NCBI RefSeq assembly: GCF_004801285.1
Contig: NZ_SSNY01000013.1
Location: forward strand, 85,001 to 137,930
Direction: 5' to 3'
DNA: 52,930 bases
DNA from: Ollibium composti
GTDB lineage: Bacteria; Pseudomonadota; Alphaproteobacteria; Rhizobiales; Rhizobiaceae
Position numbers and translations under genes: made by a program. A model generated the notes under the pieces. That model saw only the letters and a list, made by a program, of their open reading frames with translations. It had not been told where the DNA came from and ran no database searches. Below are positions 24,346-33,279 of the stretch, in pieces; position 1 is the stretch's first letter, and every line of letters begins with the position of its first letter.

Positions 24346-25950
24346 TCAGCCGATGCGAGGCAGCTTCTCGAACTGATGGTAAGGCGGCGGTGACGAAAGG
24401 GTCCATTCCAGCGTCGTCGCCCCTTCGCCCCAGGGATTGGCGAGTGCGATGCGCTTGCGGGCGAAGGCTTCCGCGACCATGACGAAGAACAGCACCAGTC
24501 CGGCGGCGGAAATGTAGGAGCCGATCGAGGAGATGAAGTTCCAGCCGGCAAAGGCGTCAGGATAGTCGGCGTAGCGGCGCGGCATGCCGGCCAGGCCGAG
24601 GAAATGCTGCGGGAAGAACACCAGGTTGACGCCGATGAAGGTGATCCAGAAATGCAGCCTGCCCAGCGTTTCGTTGTACATGTAGCCGGTCATCTTCGGG
24701 AACCAGTAGTAGAAGCCGGCGAAGATGGCGAAGGCGGCGCCCAGCGACAGTACGTAATGGAAGTGGGCGACGACATAATAGGTGTCCTGCATCGAGCGGT
24801 CGAGGCCGGGGTTGGCGAGCTGCACGCCGGTGACGCCGCCGATGGTGAACAGCAGCACGAAGCCGACCGCCCACAGCATCGGCGTCTTGAAGGTGATGGA
24901 GCCGCCCCACATGGTGGCGATCCAGGAAAACACCTTAACGCCGGTCGGCACCGCGATCACCATCGAGGCGAAGGCGAAGTAGCGCTGGGTGTCGACCGAA
25001 AGGCCGACGGTGAACATGTGGTGCGCCCACACGACGAAGCCGATAACGCAGATCGCCACCATGGCGTAGGCCATGCCGAGATAGCCGAAGATCGGCTTCT
25101 TGGAGAAGGTCGAGATGACGTGGCTGACGATGCCGAAGCCCGGCAGGATCATGATGTAGACCTCGGGGTGGCCGAAGAACCAGAACAGGTGCTGGTAGAG
25201 CACCGGGTCGCCGCCGAACTCGGGCGTGAAGAAGGACGTGCCGAAGTTGCGGTCGGTCAACAGCATGGTGATGGCGCCGGCAAGCACCGGCAGCGAGAAC
25301 AGAAGCATGAAGGCGGTGACCAGCAGCGCCCAGGCGAACAGCGGCATCTTGTGGATGGTCATGCCCGGCGCGCGCATGTTCAGGATGGTGGTGATGAAGT
25401 TGATGGCGCCGAGGATGGAGGAGGCGCCCGACAGGTGGATCGACAGGATGACGAGGTCCACGGCCGGTCCGGGCTGGCCCGTCGTCGAATAGGGCGGATA
25501 GAGCGTCCAGCCGCCGCTGTGGCCCAAGCTGCCGGCCGCGCCCGGCACGAAGAGAGACGTCAGGAACAGGATGAAGGCGGCCACCAGCAGCCAGAACGAG
25601 ATGTTGTTCATGCGCGGGAAGGCCATGTCCGGCGCGCCGATCATGATCGGCACGAACCAGTTGCCGAAGCCGCCGATCAGGGCCGGCATCAGCACGAAGA
25701 AGATCATCACCAGGCCGTGCGCGCTGACCACGACGTTGTAGGACGAAGGATCCATGAATATTTGCAGGCCGGGTTCCTGAAGCTCGGCCCTGAGCGCCAC
25801 CGACAGGCCGGTGCCCAGGATGCCCGCCATCATCGAAAAGATCAGGTAGAGCGTGCCGATGTCCTTGTGGTTGGTCGAATAGAACCAGCGCGCGAAGAAG
25901 GACGGCTTGTGGTCGTGATGGCTGTCGTGGGTGGCGGTTGCGTCGGGCAT
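24346..25950 (-). CDS. ctaD: cytochrome c oxidase subunit I (aa3 type)
   Basis: The 534-residue protein has 12 predicted helices and all signatures of the heme-copper oxidase catalytic subunit. It starts with WFYSTNHKDIGTLYLIF and has the heme a ligand in SAHGLVMIFF, the cross-linked CuB His-Tyr in FWFFGHPEVYIMILPGFG, the CuB pair in VWAHHMFTVG, and the heme ligands in VVAHFHYVLS. It reduces oxygen and pumps protons in the inner membrane. Unusually, ctaC, ctaE and assembly genes are not adjacent; a terminator closes the gene and a folate gene lies upstream. It may be a second, dispersed copy. Confidence 0.96.
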   Translation of the reverse strand: MPDATATHDSHHDHKPSFFARWFYSTNHKDIGTLYLIFSMMAGILGTGLSVALRAELQEPGLQIFMDPSSYNVVVSAHGLVMIFFVLMPALIGGFGNWFVPIMIGAPDMAFPRMNNISFWLLVAAFILFLTSLFVPGAAGSLGHSGGWTLYPPYSTTGQPGPAVDLVILSIHLSGASSILGAINFITTILNMRAPGMTIHKMPLFAWALLVTAFMLLFSLPVLAGAITMLLTDRNFGTSFFTPEFGGDPVLYQHLFWFFGHPEVYIMILPGFGIVSHVISTFSKKPIFGYLGMAYAMVAICVIGFVVWAHHMFTVGLSVDTQRYFAFASMVIAVPTGVKVFSWIATMWGGSITFKTPMLWAVGFVLLFTIGGVTGVQLANPGLDRSMQDTYYVVAHFHYVLSLGAAFAIFAGFYYWFPKMTGYMYNETLGRLHFWITFIGVNLVFFPQHFLGLAGMPRRYADYPDAFAGWNFISSIGSYISAAGLVLFFVMVAEAFARKRIALANPWGEGATTLEWTLSSPPPYHQFEKLPRIG

Positions 25951-26037
25951 CGTGGCACCTGTCCTTTGTCTGGCAGGTCGCGGTTCGATGTTGGCGGCGG
26001 TGAGGTCGTCAGGCGGAACCGGCCTGCTTTTTTGTTT

Positions 26038-26691
26038 TCAGTCCGTCAAGACGACGTCCATGGGTATGTCGTGCGGTTGCGGGTGGATGGTCGCGATCTC
26101 GGCCTCGCGGTAGCCGACGCCGATGACGACCGGCTTGCGCGGCATGGTGGCCAGCGTGCGGTCGAAGAAGCCGCCGCCATAGCCGAGGCGGTAATGGGCG
26201 ATGTCGAAGCCGACGACGGGGGCGATGACGATGTCGGGCCGGACGGCTGGGCCACGCGCCGGCGACAGGATGTTGGCGGCGCCGTGCTCGAGCGGGTCGC
26301 CCGGCGACCAGATGCGGTATTCCAGCGGCCATCCCTTCTGGATGACGACGGGCAGGGCGATGCGGCCGCCGCGCTCGATGACCCTGATCGTCCAGTCGCG
26401 CAGGTCCGGTTCGCCGCGAAACGGCCAGTAGGCGCCGACGATACGGCCGCTGAAGCGGCTGATCGTCAGGTCGAGCAGGCTGGCGATGCGCTGCGCCCTG
26501 CGTCTGCGTTCCTCGACATCGAGGGCAAGGCGCTGTGCCAGCAGCCTTCGCCGCTCGCCGTTGCGCCAGCGCGAGACGTCCGCCCAGCGCTCCGGCGGTT
26601 CGGCCACGGATGCGGAACCGGCATCGTGGACCGGAACCGGGGCGGCGATCGTCTCGCTGCCTCCGCCCGATAGCCGGCCTTGTTGAGACAT
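26038..26691 (-). CDS. 5-formyltetrahydrofolate cyclo-ligase family protein
   Basis: About 217 residues from the ATG at 26691; a GTG at 26724 would add 11. The catalytic part shows ERRRLLAQRLALDVEERRRR near the start of the fold, GAYWPFRGEPDLR, and the family hallmark LGYGGGFFDRTLA near the C-terminus. The enzyme converts 5-formyl-THF to 5,10-methenyl-THF with ATP. About 45 low-complexity residues precede the fold, longer than usual. It lies 87 bp upstream of ctaD on the same strand, so the two may share a transcript. Confidence 0.88.
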   Translation of the reverse strand: MSQQGRLSGGGSETIAAPVPVHDAGSASVAEPPERWADVSRWRNGERRRLLAQRLALDVEERRRRAQRIASLLDLTISRFSGRIVGAYWPFRGEPDLRDWTIRVIERGGRIALPVVIQKGWPLEYRIWSPGDPLEHGAANILSPARGPAVRPDIVIAPVVGFDIAHYRLGYGGGFFDRTLATMPRKPVVIGVGYREAEIATIHPQPHDIPMDVVLTD

Positions 26692-26780
26692 GCCCGTTTC
26701 TCGTTCCTTCACACGCTTTTTCACGGACGACCGTGCAGCCGCTCAAAACGGAAGGCAAACGGAATTAAATGCTGTATGAC

Positions 26781-26795
26781 TGCAAAATTGTTGCA
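26781..26795. promoter_or_regulatory. dyad upstream of the lysR gene
   Basis: TGCAA-AATTG-TTGCA is a perfect 5-bp-arm dyad, 17 bp before the LysR start codon, in the divergent promoter with the cyclo-ligase gene. It has the place and shape of a LysR autoregulatory box, and matches a dyad before cysJ in 11 of 15 positions. Confidence 0.5.
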
Positions 26796-26812
26796 TTGAA
26801 AAGAGGCGCTTC

Positions 26813-27652
26813 ATGGATGTCGAGCGAGCCCGGACGTTCCTGGAGATCATCCATTCCGGCAGCTTCCTGAACGCCGCCGAGCGGCTGCATGTGACGCAGA
26901 CGACGGTGAGCGCCCGCATCCGCACGCTCGAGGACGAGCTGGGACGAAAGCTGTTCGTGCGCAACCGCAACGGCGCGCAACTGACGGCGGCCGGGCGCGA
27001 GTTCCAGCCCTATGCGCAATCCATGGTCCAGCTCTGGGAGCGGGCCAGGCACCAGCTCGCCATTCCGGCCGGCCGATCCAGCATCGTGGCGCTGGGCGGC
27101 GAGCTCAGCCTGTGGAACCCGCTGCTGCTCGACTGGCTGGTGTGGATGCGCAAGGCCTTGCCGCATGTCGCGATCCAGGCGCAGGTCGGCGTGCCCGACC
27201 AGCTTCTGGAACAGTTGCGCACCGGCATCCTCGATATCGCCGTGCTCTACGCGCCGAAGCTCTTGCCGGGCTTCACCGTCAAGCTGCTTCAGGAGGAGCA
27301 GCTCGTGCTGGTCAGGAGTACCGCCAGGCCGATCGACGACGAGGAGGCCTATGTCCAGGTCGACTGGGGGCCGCAATTCGCCGCGCGGCACGAGGAGGGC
27401 GTGCGCGGCTTCGGCGAGCCCGGCCTGATGGTGGGGCTCGGGCCGCTGGGGCTGAACTACATCCTGCGCGCCGGCGGCATGGGCTATTTCCGCAAGGGCA
27501 TGGCCGCCCCCCACATCGCCGCCGGCGAACTCGAACTGGTCGAAGGCGCGCCCGACTTCACCTATCCGGTCTACGCCGTCTATGCCGAAACGGCGCAGGA
27601 GCGGGAGGATATCAGGGAGTCGCTGCGGGGGCTGGCGGAGGTGATGACGTAG
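26813..27652 (+). CDS. LysR family transcriptional regulator
   Basis: The 279-residue protein has the LysR winged helix at residues 1-60 (ARTFLEIIHSGSFLNAAERL, TQTTVSARIRTLEDELGRKL) and a somewhat short effector domain (SIVALGGELSLWNPLLLDWL, later YILRAGGMGYFRKGMAAPHI). It is divergent from the folate/ctaD pair and about 1.1 kb upstream of cysJ. Its targets are unknown. The similar dyads before its own gene and before cysJ make a link with sulfite reduction worth testing. Confidence 0.93.
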   Translation: MDVERARTFLEIIHSGSFLNAAERLHVTQTTVSARIRTLEDELGRKLFVRNRNGAQLTAAGREFQPYAQSMVQLWERARHQLAIPAGRSSIVALGGELSLWNPLLLDWLVWMRKALPHVAIQAQVGVPDQLLEQLRTGILDIAVLYAPKLLPGFTVKLLQEEQLVLVRSTARPIDDEEAYVQVDWGPQFAARHEEGVRGFGEPGLMVGLGPLGLNYILRAGGMGYFRKGMAAPHIAAGELELVEGAPDFTYPVYAVYAETAQEREDIRESLRGLAEVMT

Positions 27653-27800
27653 CGGGCTGAATGGCCGCGACCGTTGATGGCGCCGCACTTCGTTGCCCTG
27701 CCGGAAGGGATTGGCCACGGCTAACACGGCTGTCCTAATTAGCGACGTTCGGCGAGAGCTTTCTTTTCTTCGTTTGTGGCTGAGCCATCGCGCAGTTCGC

Positions 27801-27945
27801 CCCCCTCTCCGTCTCGGCTTCGCCGAGCCACCCCTCCCCCCGTTCCGGGTGGAGAGGATAGGCCGGCCGCAAGGCTTGGCACCCATCCTCTCCCCTCACG
27901 AAGTGGGGGAGAGGTGGCTCGGCGAAGCCGAGACGGAGAGGGGGG
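27801..27945. repeat. palindromic intergenic repeat, copy R1
   Basis: The element opens CCCCCTCTCCGTCTCGGC and closes with the complement GCCGAGACGGAGAGGGGG. Sub-hairpins CTCGGC-TTC-GCCGAG (left) and CTCGGC-GAA-GCCGAG (right) flank a centre with GGATAGGCC and CCCATCC. Its centre is inverted relative to R2 and R3. It fills most of the gap between the LysR gene and the convergent small gene. Confidence 0.9.
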
Positions 27946-28040
27946 CTTTGCGTCATTCGTGATCACCCCGCCGTTGGTGGGAAGGGGTATCTGTCTGAGG
28001 ATGAGGGGTGGTGCCGTCAGCCGAAATCAGGCCGTCCATG

Positions 28041-28349
28041 TCAGCCGCCGTCGCCGGAACCACCTTCACGCGCGGCGAGCAGGGTCGAGATCACCAGTTC
28101 CCGTCCGACGCGGCTGATGCCGATGCCGGCGGGGCGGCTGGCTACGAGACCCAGCGCCAGCAGCCGTTCGGCGGTGGCGGCGTCTAGACCCTGATAGGGG
28201 CCGCGGTTGAGACGCTTCAGGGCGGTCTGCTCGTCGGCCGAAAGGTCGCTCCAGCGGATGGCGGCGGCCGGCGCGACCGGTGCCTGCGCGCTGCCTTCGG
28301 CGCTGTCGCCGTCGGTCGCTCTGCCGGTTCCCGATTTGCGTCTCACCAT
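28041..28349 (-). CDS. hypothetical protein, 102 residues
   Basis: The protein starts MVRRKSGTGRATDGD, has a low-complexity alanine/proline stretch, then a compact helical domain (AIRWSDLSADEQTALKRLNR, LDAATAERLLALGLV, ISRVGRELVISTLLA). The last part resembles a small winged-helix fold, as in other short rhizobial proteins of unknown role. There is no signal peptide. It is divergent from cysJ, with 368 bp between. I do not recognise a family. Confidence 0.65.
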   Translation of the reverse strand: MVRRKSGTGRATDGDSAEGSAQAPVAPAAAIRWSDLSADEQTALKRLNRGPYQGLDAATAERLLALGLVASRPAGIGISRVGRELVISTLLAAREGGSGDGG

Positions 28350-28717
28350 GGCTGTTCCGTTTCGCTTGCGCTTGAGGGGTTACGCCTTCTTTTTTCGCCG
28401 GGCGAGCGCGAGAGCGACCGAAATGGGCCAATTTCGCCGCGAAACCGGGCTGTGCACGAAATTTTTTTATCGCAACATTCCTGTTGCCTGTCTTTTTGCT
28501 GAAAGAACAAAGCCGTCGCCGTTTCGCGGGTCCTTGGAATGATCGTCTAGGATCGGCTTTCCAGCAATTTTATTGCATCTATCTAGCAATATCATTCATT
28601 TGTCAGCATCCCTTCGCACGCGGCAAACGTGCCTTGTCAACATCCCGAAAAGGCCGTTTTCCGCACTTCGGGACAGGCATTACGCAGCTTGCAAACGAGA
28701 CGTTGGAAGTCGTCGCC
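28350..28717 (+). promoter_or_regulatory. cysJI upstream region with GCAAT dyad
   Basis: The AT-rich leader of cysJ. A perfect dyad GCAAT-TTT-ATTGC lies at 28564-28576, followed by a further GCAAT at 28586. Repeated half-sites of this kind are usual for LysR-type activators of sulfur assimilation. No gene is seen in the region. Confidence 0.45.
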
Positions 28718-30553
28718 ATGACAGCTTTGGAGTTTCCGGGACCGGGACTGAATGTCGATCAGTGGAACCAGATCGGCGCGCTTGCCACCTCGCTCAGGCC
28801 CGGTCAGGCGCTGTGGCTGAGCGGCTACTTCGCCGGCCTCGATCATGCCGCGCGCGGTTTCGGCGCTGAGGCCCCCGCACTCCTTCAGGACGGCGGCGTC
28901 AGGGCGGTTGCCGCGCCCGCTGCGGTTGCCACGCGCACGCTGACCATCCTCTACGGCTCCGAGACGGGCAACAGCGCCGCGTTGGCGAAGGCACTCGCCA
29001 CTGCTGCCCGCGCCAAGGGCATCGAGCCGACCGTCGCCGACATGGCCTACTACAAGCCGCGCCGGCTGAAGGAGGAGCAGGACCTGCTGATCCTCGCCTC
29101 GACTCATGGCGAGGGCGAGCCGCCGCGCTCGGCCGCCGGCTTCTTCGAGTTCGTCGAGGGCCGCAAGGCGCCGCGGCTGGAGGGCGTGCGCTACTCCGTG
29201 CTGGCGCTGGGCGATTCCACCTACGAATTCTTCTGCGGTGCCGGCAAGCGGCTGGACGAGCGGCTGGCCGAGCTTGGCGCAACCCGCATCCGCGAGCGCG
29301 TCGATTGCGACGTCGATTATGACGAGCCTTCGGCCGGCTGGATCGCCGCCGTCGCGGACGATCTTGCGCCCGCAAAGGCGAGCGCCGTGCACGCCACTGT
29401 CGCCGCCCTGCAATCTTCGACCGCCGCCGTTTCCGCTTTCGACAAGCGCAATCCATTCACCGCGACGGTGACGGAGAACCTTCTGCTCACCGGCCGCGGT
29501 TCGAGCAAGGAAACGCGCCACGTCGAACTGTCGATCGAGGGTTCGGGCCTGACCTTCGAGCCGGGCGACGCGCTGGGCATCGTGCCGCGCAACGATCCCG
29601 CACTGGTAGAATCCCTGCTCGGCGCGCTCGGCCTCGACGCGGCGGCCACCGTCGCGGTCAAGGATCGTTCGCTGTCGCTCGGCGAGGCGCTGGGCGGCAC
29701 GTTCGAGATCACCGCCGCCACGCCGCGCTTCCTCGACCAGTGGGCCGAACTCTCCGGTGCCGGCGAGCTCCAGGCGCTGCGCGGCGAGGGCGCCGCCGAG
29801 GCGCGCCGGGCCTTCCTCGAAGGCAATCACGTCATCGACATCGTCAAGCGCTTCCCGGTGCCGGGCGTCGACGCGGCAAGCTTCACCGCCGGCCTGCGAC
29901 CGCTGCAGCCGCGCCTCTATTCCATCGCCTCCAGCCAGGGTCTCGCGCCGGACGAAGTGCACCTGACGGTCAGCACCGTGCGCTATGACTTGAACGGCAT
30001 GGCGCGCAACGGCGTCGCCTCCGGCCATCTCGCCGACCGTTGCGACCTCGACGTCGAGCTGCCGGTCTATGTGCAGGCCAATCCGCATTTCCGCCTGCCG
30101 GGCGACGACGTGCCGATCATCATGATCGGCGCCGGCACCGGCGTCGCGCCCTACCGCGCCTTCCTGCAGGAGCGCGAGGCGAGGGGTGCTGCCGGCAAAT
30201 CCTGGCTGTTCTTCGGCGAGCGCAATTTCGACAGCGATTTCCTCTACCAGACCGAATGGCAAGGCTTCCTCAAGGACGAGGTGCTGTCGCGCATGAACGT
30301 CGCCTTCTCGCGCGACGGTGCCGAAAAGGTCTACGTCCAGCATCGCATCGCCGCCGAGGCGCGCGAGGTTTATTCCTGGCTCGAGGACGGCGCGCACATC
30401 TATGTCTGCGGCGACGGCGCCAAGCTGGCGCCGGACGTGCAGAAGGCGCTGGTTGCCGTCGTGCAGGAGCAGGGCGGTAAGAGCCAGGAGGCGGCGGCCG
30501 ACTATGTTGCCGCCTTGCAAGCCTCCCACCGCTACCAGATCGACGTTTATTGA
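28718..30553 (+). CDS. cysJ: sulfite reductase (NADPH) flavoprotein, alpha subunit
   Basis: The 611-residue protein has an N-terminal flavodoxin domain from about residue 75 (TLTILYGSETGNSAALAKAL, ASTHGEGEPPRSA, LALGDSTYEFFCGAGKRLDE) and a ferredoxin-NADP-reductase module. That module carries the FAD motif RLYSIASS, the NADPH motif IGAGTGVAPYRAFLQ, GERNFDSDFLYQTEW, and the classic ending YQIDVY. It passes electrons from NADPH through FAD and FMN to CysI. The start ATG at 28718 matches the length of E. coli CysJ (599). cysI follows after 10 bp. Confidence 0.95.
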   Translation: MTALEFPGPGLNVDQWNQIGALATSLRPGQALWLSGYFAGLDHAARGFGAEAPALLQDGGVRAVAAPAAVATRTLTILYGSETGNSAALAKALATAARAKGIEPTVADMAYYKPRRLKEEQDLLILASTHGEGEPPRSAAGFFEFVEGRKAPRLEGVRYSVLALGDSTYEFFCGAGKRLDERLAELGATRIRERVDCDVDYDEPSAGWIAAVADDLAPAKASAVHATVAALQSSTAAVSAFDKRNPFTATVTENLLLTGRGSSKETRHVELSIEGSGLTFEPGDALGIVPRNDPALVESLLGALGLDAAATVAVKDRSLSLGEALGGTFEITAATPRFLDQWAELSGAGELQALRGEGAAEARRAFLEGNHVIDIVKRFPVPGVDAASFTAGLRPLQPRLYSIASSQGLAPDEVHLTVSTVRYDLNGMARNGVASGHLADRCDLDVELPVYVQANPHFRLPGDDVPIIMIGAGTGVAPYRAFLQEREARGAAGKSWLFFGERNFDSDFLYQTEWQGFLKDEVLSRMNVAFSRDGAEKVYVQHRIAAEAREVYSWLEDGAHIYVCGDGAKLAPDVQKALVAVVQEQGGKSQEAAADYVAALQASHRYQIDVY

Positions 30554-30563
30554 GACAAAGCCC

Positions 30564-32294
30564 GTGACCACGATTGAAGTCGACCGCAGCCGCGACATCT
30601 CGCAGCCGCTGGAGAAGCTCAGCCCCGACGAGACGATGAAGGCCAACAGTGACCAGCTGCGCGGCACCATCGCCGCCGGGCTGGAGGTCGAGCTGACGGC
30701 GGCCGTGCCGGGCGACGACATCAAGCTGATGAAGTTCCACGGCGTCTACCAGCAGGACGACCGCGACATTCGCGACGAGCGCCGCCGCCAGAAGCTGGAG
30801 CCGGCCTATCGCTTCATGGCGCGCGTGCGCCTGCCGGGCGGCGTGTTGTCGTCCAGCCAGTGGCTGAAGCTCGACGCGCTCGGCCGGGCCTATGCCAACA
30901 ATACGCTGCGACTCACCACCCGGCAGACCTTCCAGTTCCACTACGTGCACAAGAAGAACCTGCGTGCTCTCATGCAGGGCCTGCACGATGTGCTGCTCGA
31001 CACCAAGGCGGCCTGCGGCGACGACGCGCGCGGCGTCATGGCCTCGATCAACCCGCAGCTGTCGGCCCTGCACGCCGAGGTCTACGCGCTGGCCAAGGCG
31101 GCAAGCGACCACGCCATCCCCAAGACCGGCGCCTATCGCGAGATCTGGTACGGCGAGGAGCGCGCGGCATCGACCGGCGAGCCGGAGGAGCCGCTCTACG
31201 GCAAGACCTACATGCCGCGAAAATTCAAGATCGGCTTCGTCATCCCGCCGATCAACGACATCGACGTCTATGCGCAGGATCTCGGCTTCATCGCCGTCAC
31301 CGAAGGCAAGGAACTGAAAGGCTTCAACGTCGCCATCGGCGGCGGCATGGGTCGCACGGACAACGCGCCGAAGACCTACCCCAGGCTCGCCAGCGTCATC
31401 GGCTACATCGCGAAGGACAAGGTCATCGAGACCTGCGACGCCGTCATGACCGTCCAGCGCGACTATGGCGACCGGGTCGAGCGCAGCCGCGCCCGCTTCA
31501 AATACACGGTGGACGACAAGGGCCTCGATTTCATCAAGAGCGAGATCGAATCCCGGCTCGGCTTCGCGCTGGAGCCGGCGAAACCCTACAATTTCACCTC
31601 CAACGGCGATCCGATCGGCTGGCAGCGCGGCGAGGACGGGCGCGAGCACTATACGCTGTTCATCCAGAACGGCCGCGTCAGCAATTTTCCTGATCTCGCG
31701 CTGTTCGACGGGCTGCGGGCGATTGCGCAAGTGCACAAGGGCATGTTCCGCGTCACGCCGAACCAGAACCTCATCATCGCCGATATCGAGCCGGGCGACC
31801 GGCCGGCGATCGAAGTGCTGCTGAGACAATACAGGCTCGACACGCTGAACAATGCCAGCGGGTTGCGTCTCAATTCCATGGCCTGCGTGGCGTTTCCGAC
31901 CTGTGGGCTGGCCATGGCCGAGAGCGAACGCTACCTGCCCTCGCTGGTCACCAAGATCGACACGATCCTGGCCGAGCACGGGCTTGCCGAAGAGCCGATC
32001 ACCATCCGCATGACCGGCTGCCCGAACGGCTGCGCGCGGCCCTACATCGCCGAGATCGCGCTGACGGGGCGGGCGCCGGGCAAGTACAACCTCTATCTCG
32101 GCGGCGGCTTCCACGGCCAGCGGCTCAACAAGATGGTGCTGGAGAACGTCGCCGAGCCGGCGATCCTCGATCACCTGGGCAAGGTGATCGGCGATTTCGC
32201 GCACAACCGGAAGCCGGGCGAACGCTTCGGCGACTTCGCCATCCGCGCCGGGCATGTGGCGGAGGTCAAGGAAGGCCGCTTTTTCAACGATTGA
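30564..32294 (+). CDS. cysI: sulfite reductase (NADPH) hemoprotein, beta subunit
   Basis: The 576-residue protein starts at a GTG 10 bp after cysJ (TTIEVDRSRDISQPLEKLS). It has the siroheme/4Fe-4S ligands in the C-x5-C (MACVAFPTCGLA) and C-x3-C (TGCPNGCARPY) arrangement and the duplicated sulfite-reductase repeats. It reduces sulfite to sulfide by six electrons supplied by CysJ, for cysteine synthesis. An in-frame extension upstream overlaps cysJ and is not coding. Confidence 0.96.
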   Translation: MTTIEVDRSRDISQPLEKLSPDETMKANSDQLRGTIAAGLEVELTAAVPGDDIKLMKFHGVYQQDDRDIRDERRRQKLEPAYRFMARVRLPGGVLSSSQWLKLDALGRAYANNTLRLTTRQTFQFHYVHKKNLRALMQGLHDVLLDTKAACGDDARGVMASINPQLSALHAEVYALAKAASDHAIPKTGAYREIWYGEERAASTGEPEEPLYGKTYMPRKFKIGFVIPPINDIDVYAQDLGFIAVTEGKELKGFNVAIGGGMGRTDNAPKTYPRLASVIGYIAKDKVIETCDAVMTVQRDYGDRVERSRARFKYTVDDKGLDFIKSEIESRLGFALEPAKPYNFTSNGDPIGWQRGEDGREHYTLFIQNGRVSNFPDLALFDGLRAIAQVHKGMFRVTPNQNLIIADIEPGDRPAIEVLLRQYRLDTLNNASGLRLNSMACVAFPTCGLAMAESERYLPSLVTKIDTILAEHGLAEEPITIRMTGCPNGCARPYIAEIALTGRAPGKYNLYLGGGFHGQRLNKMVLENVAEPAILDHLGKVIGDFAHNRKPGERFGDFAIRAGHVAEVKEGRFFND

Positions 32295-32354
32295 GGGCAA
32301 CGGTAGCACCGCTGGTCACGCGTCAGGGGTGACAATTCTGGTATCCGCACTCGA

Positions 32355-32484
32355 TACCCCCACCCCTAACCCCTCCCCGCACGGGGGAGGGGGATTCTTG
32401 CGGCAGCGCCACAGTTCGTCGTCAATGATGATCTGGAGGAGACGGCGGCGTCTGCATCCTCCCCCTTGCGGGGAGGGGACAGGG
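32355..32484. repeat. intergenic repeat of a second type (two G/C hairpins)
   Basis: Two hairpins, CCCCTCCCCGC-ACGGGGGAGGGG on the left and CCTCCCCCTTGCGGGGAGG on the right, flank an unrelated spacer of about 60 bp in the gap after cysI. The outer sequence differs from R1-R4, so it is a separate family or a diverged relative. Confidence 0.55.
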
Positions 32485-32534
32485 TACGCACCCTCTGCGG
32501 ATGGAAGCCGGCGTCGGCTTTTCTCTTTACTTTT

Positions 32535-32549
32535 GTTCCTTTTTTGTTC
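32535..32549. promoter_or_regulatory. alphaproteobacterial SOS (LexA) box
   Basis: GTTC-CTTTTTT-GTTC is an exact match to the GTTC-N7-GTTC direct repeat bound by LexA in alphaproteobacteria. It ends 47 bp upstream of the 2H phosphoesterase start codon, within the expected promoter. Confidence 0.75.
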
Positions 32550-32596
32550 TAAGTTCATTACCGGGACAGGGTCGGTTTTCGCAAGGAAGCACGACG

Positions 32597-33232
32597 ATGC
32601 CCGAGTTTATCCAGCCCGCATTCGATTTTATCGAACCGCTCGATCCACGGCGCCCGAAGTACCCGGAGCGCGTCTTCACCTGCATTGGCGCCGGCACGGC
32701 CGCAGCGGACGTCGCCCGCTGCCGGGAAGGGATCAAGCGCGACAATGCGATCTTGGCGAAGGGGATTCCGCCTGAACGGTTCCATATCTCGCTGTGCGGC
32801 ATCGGCGACTATGTCCGCATTCCGAGCCGAGTTCCTTTCGCTGCCATGCGCGCGGGAGAACGCATCATGCTGTCACCGTTCGAGGTCGTGCTTTACCGTG
32901 CGGTGACCTTTCCCGGTTTCCGGGACGATCGCCCGACTGTGCTGCTTGCCGAAAGCAGGGAGCTTCGGGAACTTGGCGACCTGCTTTTCGGGCACCTACG
33001 CCGTGAAGGGCTGAGGGCGGGTGAATTGAGAGAACCACACATGACCTTGTTCTACAGCGCTCGCTCCATCCGCCCGGTGGATATCGATCCGATCCGCTTC
33101 CGCGTCGACCGTTTCTACCTGATCCATAGCGAGCGGGGCCTGACGCGCTACAACGTGCTCGGCTGCTGGCTGCTTAACGGCTCGGGTGTCGCAACTCCCG
33201 GACCACTAGCCTTTGGTTCCATGGCTGCATAA
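32597..33232 (+). CDS. 2'-5' RNA ligase-like 2H phosphoesterase
   Basis: The 211-residue protein has the two H-x-S/T motifs of the 2H superfamily: FHISLCGIGDYV and PHMTLFYSARS about 100 residues apart. These two histidines form the active site acting on 2',3'- or 2',5'-phosphodiester bonds in RNA or nucleotides. The ATG at 32597 has AAGGAAG upstream. A perfect SOS box in the promoter suggests induction by DNA damage, so a role in nucleic-acid end processing is plausible (inference). The acyl-CoA synthetase gene follows after 47 bp and may be co-transcribed. Confidence 0.82.
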   Translation: MPEFIQPAFDFIEPLDPRRPKYPERVFTCIGAGTAAADVARCREGIKRDNAILAKGIPPERFHISLCGIGDYVRIPSRVPFAAMRAGERIMLSPFEVVLYRAVTFPGFRDDRPTVLLAESRELRELGDLLFGHLRREGLRAGELREPHMTLFYSARSIRPVDIDPIRFRVDRFYLIHSERGLTRYNVLGCWLLNGSGVATPGPLAFGSMAA

Positions 33233-33279
33233 AGTCCGCTGCGCTAAAAGGTTGCCGGTGTCGCTGGGAGGACAATGCC

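Noticed and set aside
24604..26673. A 689-codon open frame opposite ctaD and the cyclo-ligase
   Set aside because: GC-driven shadow frame; composition is His/Gly/Arg/Asp-rich with no motif, while the other strand has a textbook oxidase.
27801..27945. Repeat copies considered as CRISPR or as origin sequences
   Set aside because: They are dispersed single palindromes with no spacer array, no cas genes and no DnaA-box clusters.
30270..32309. A 679-codon open frame opposite cysI
   Set aside because: Shadow of cysI; no family features and no start signal.
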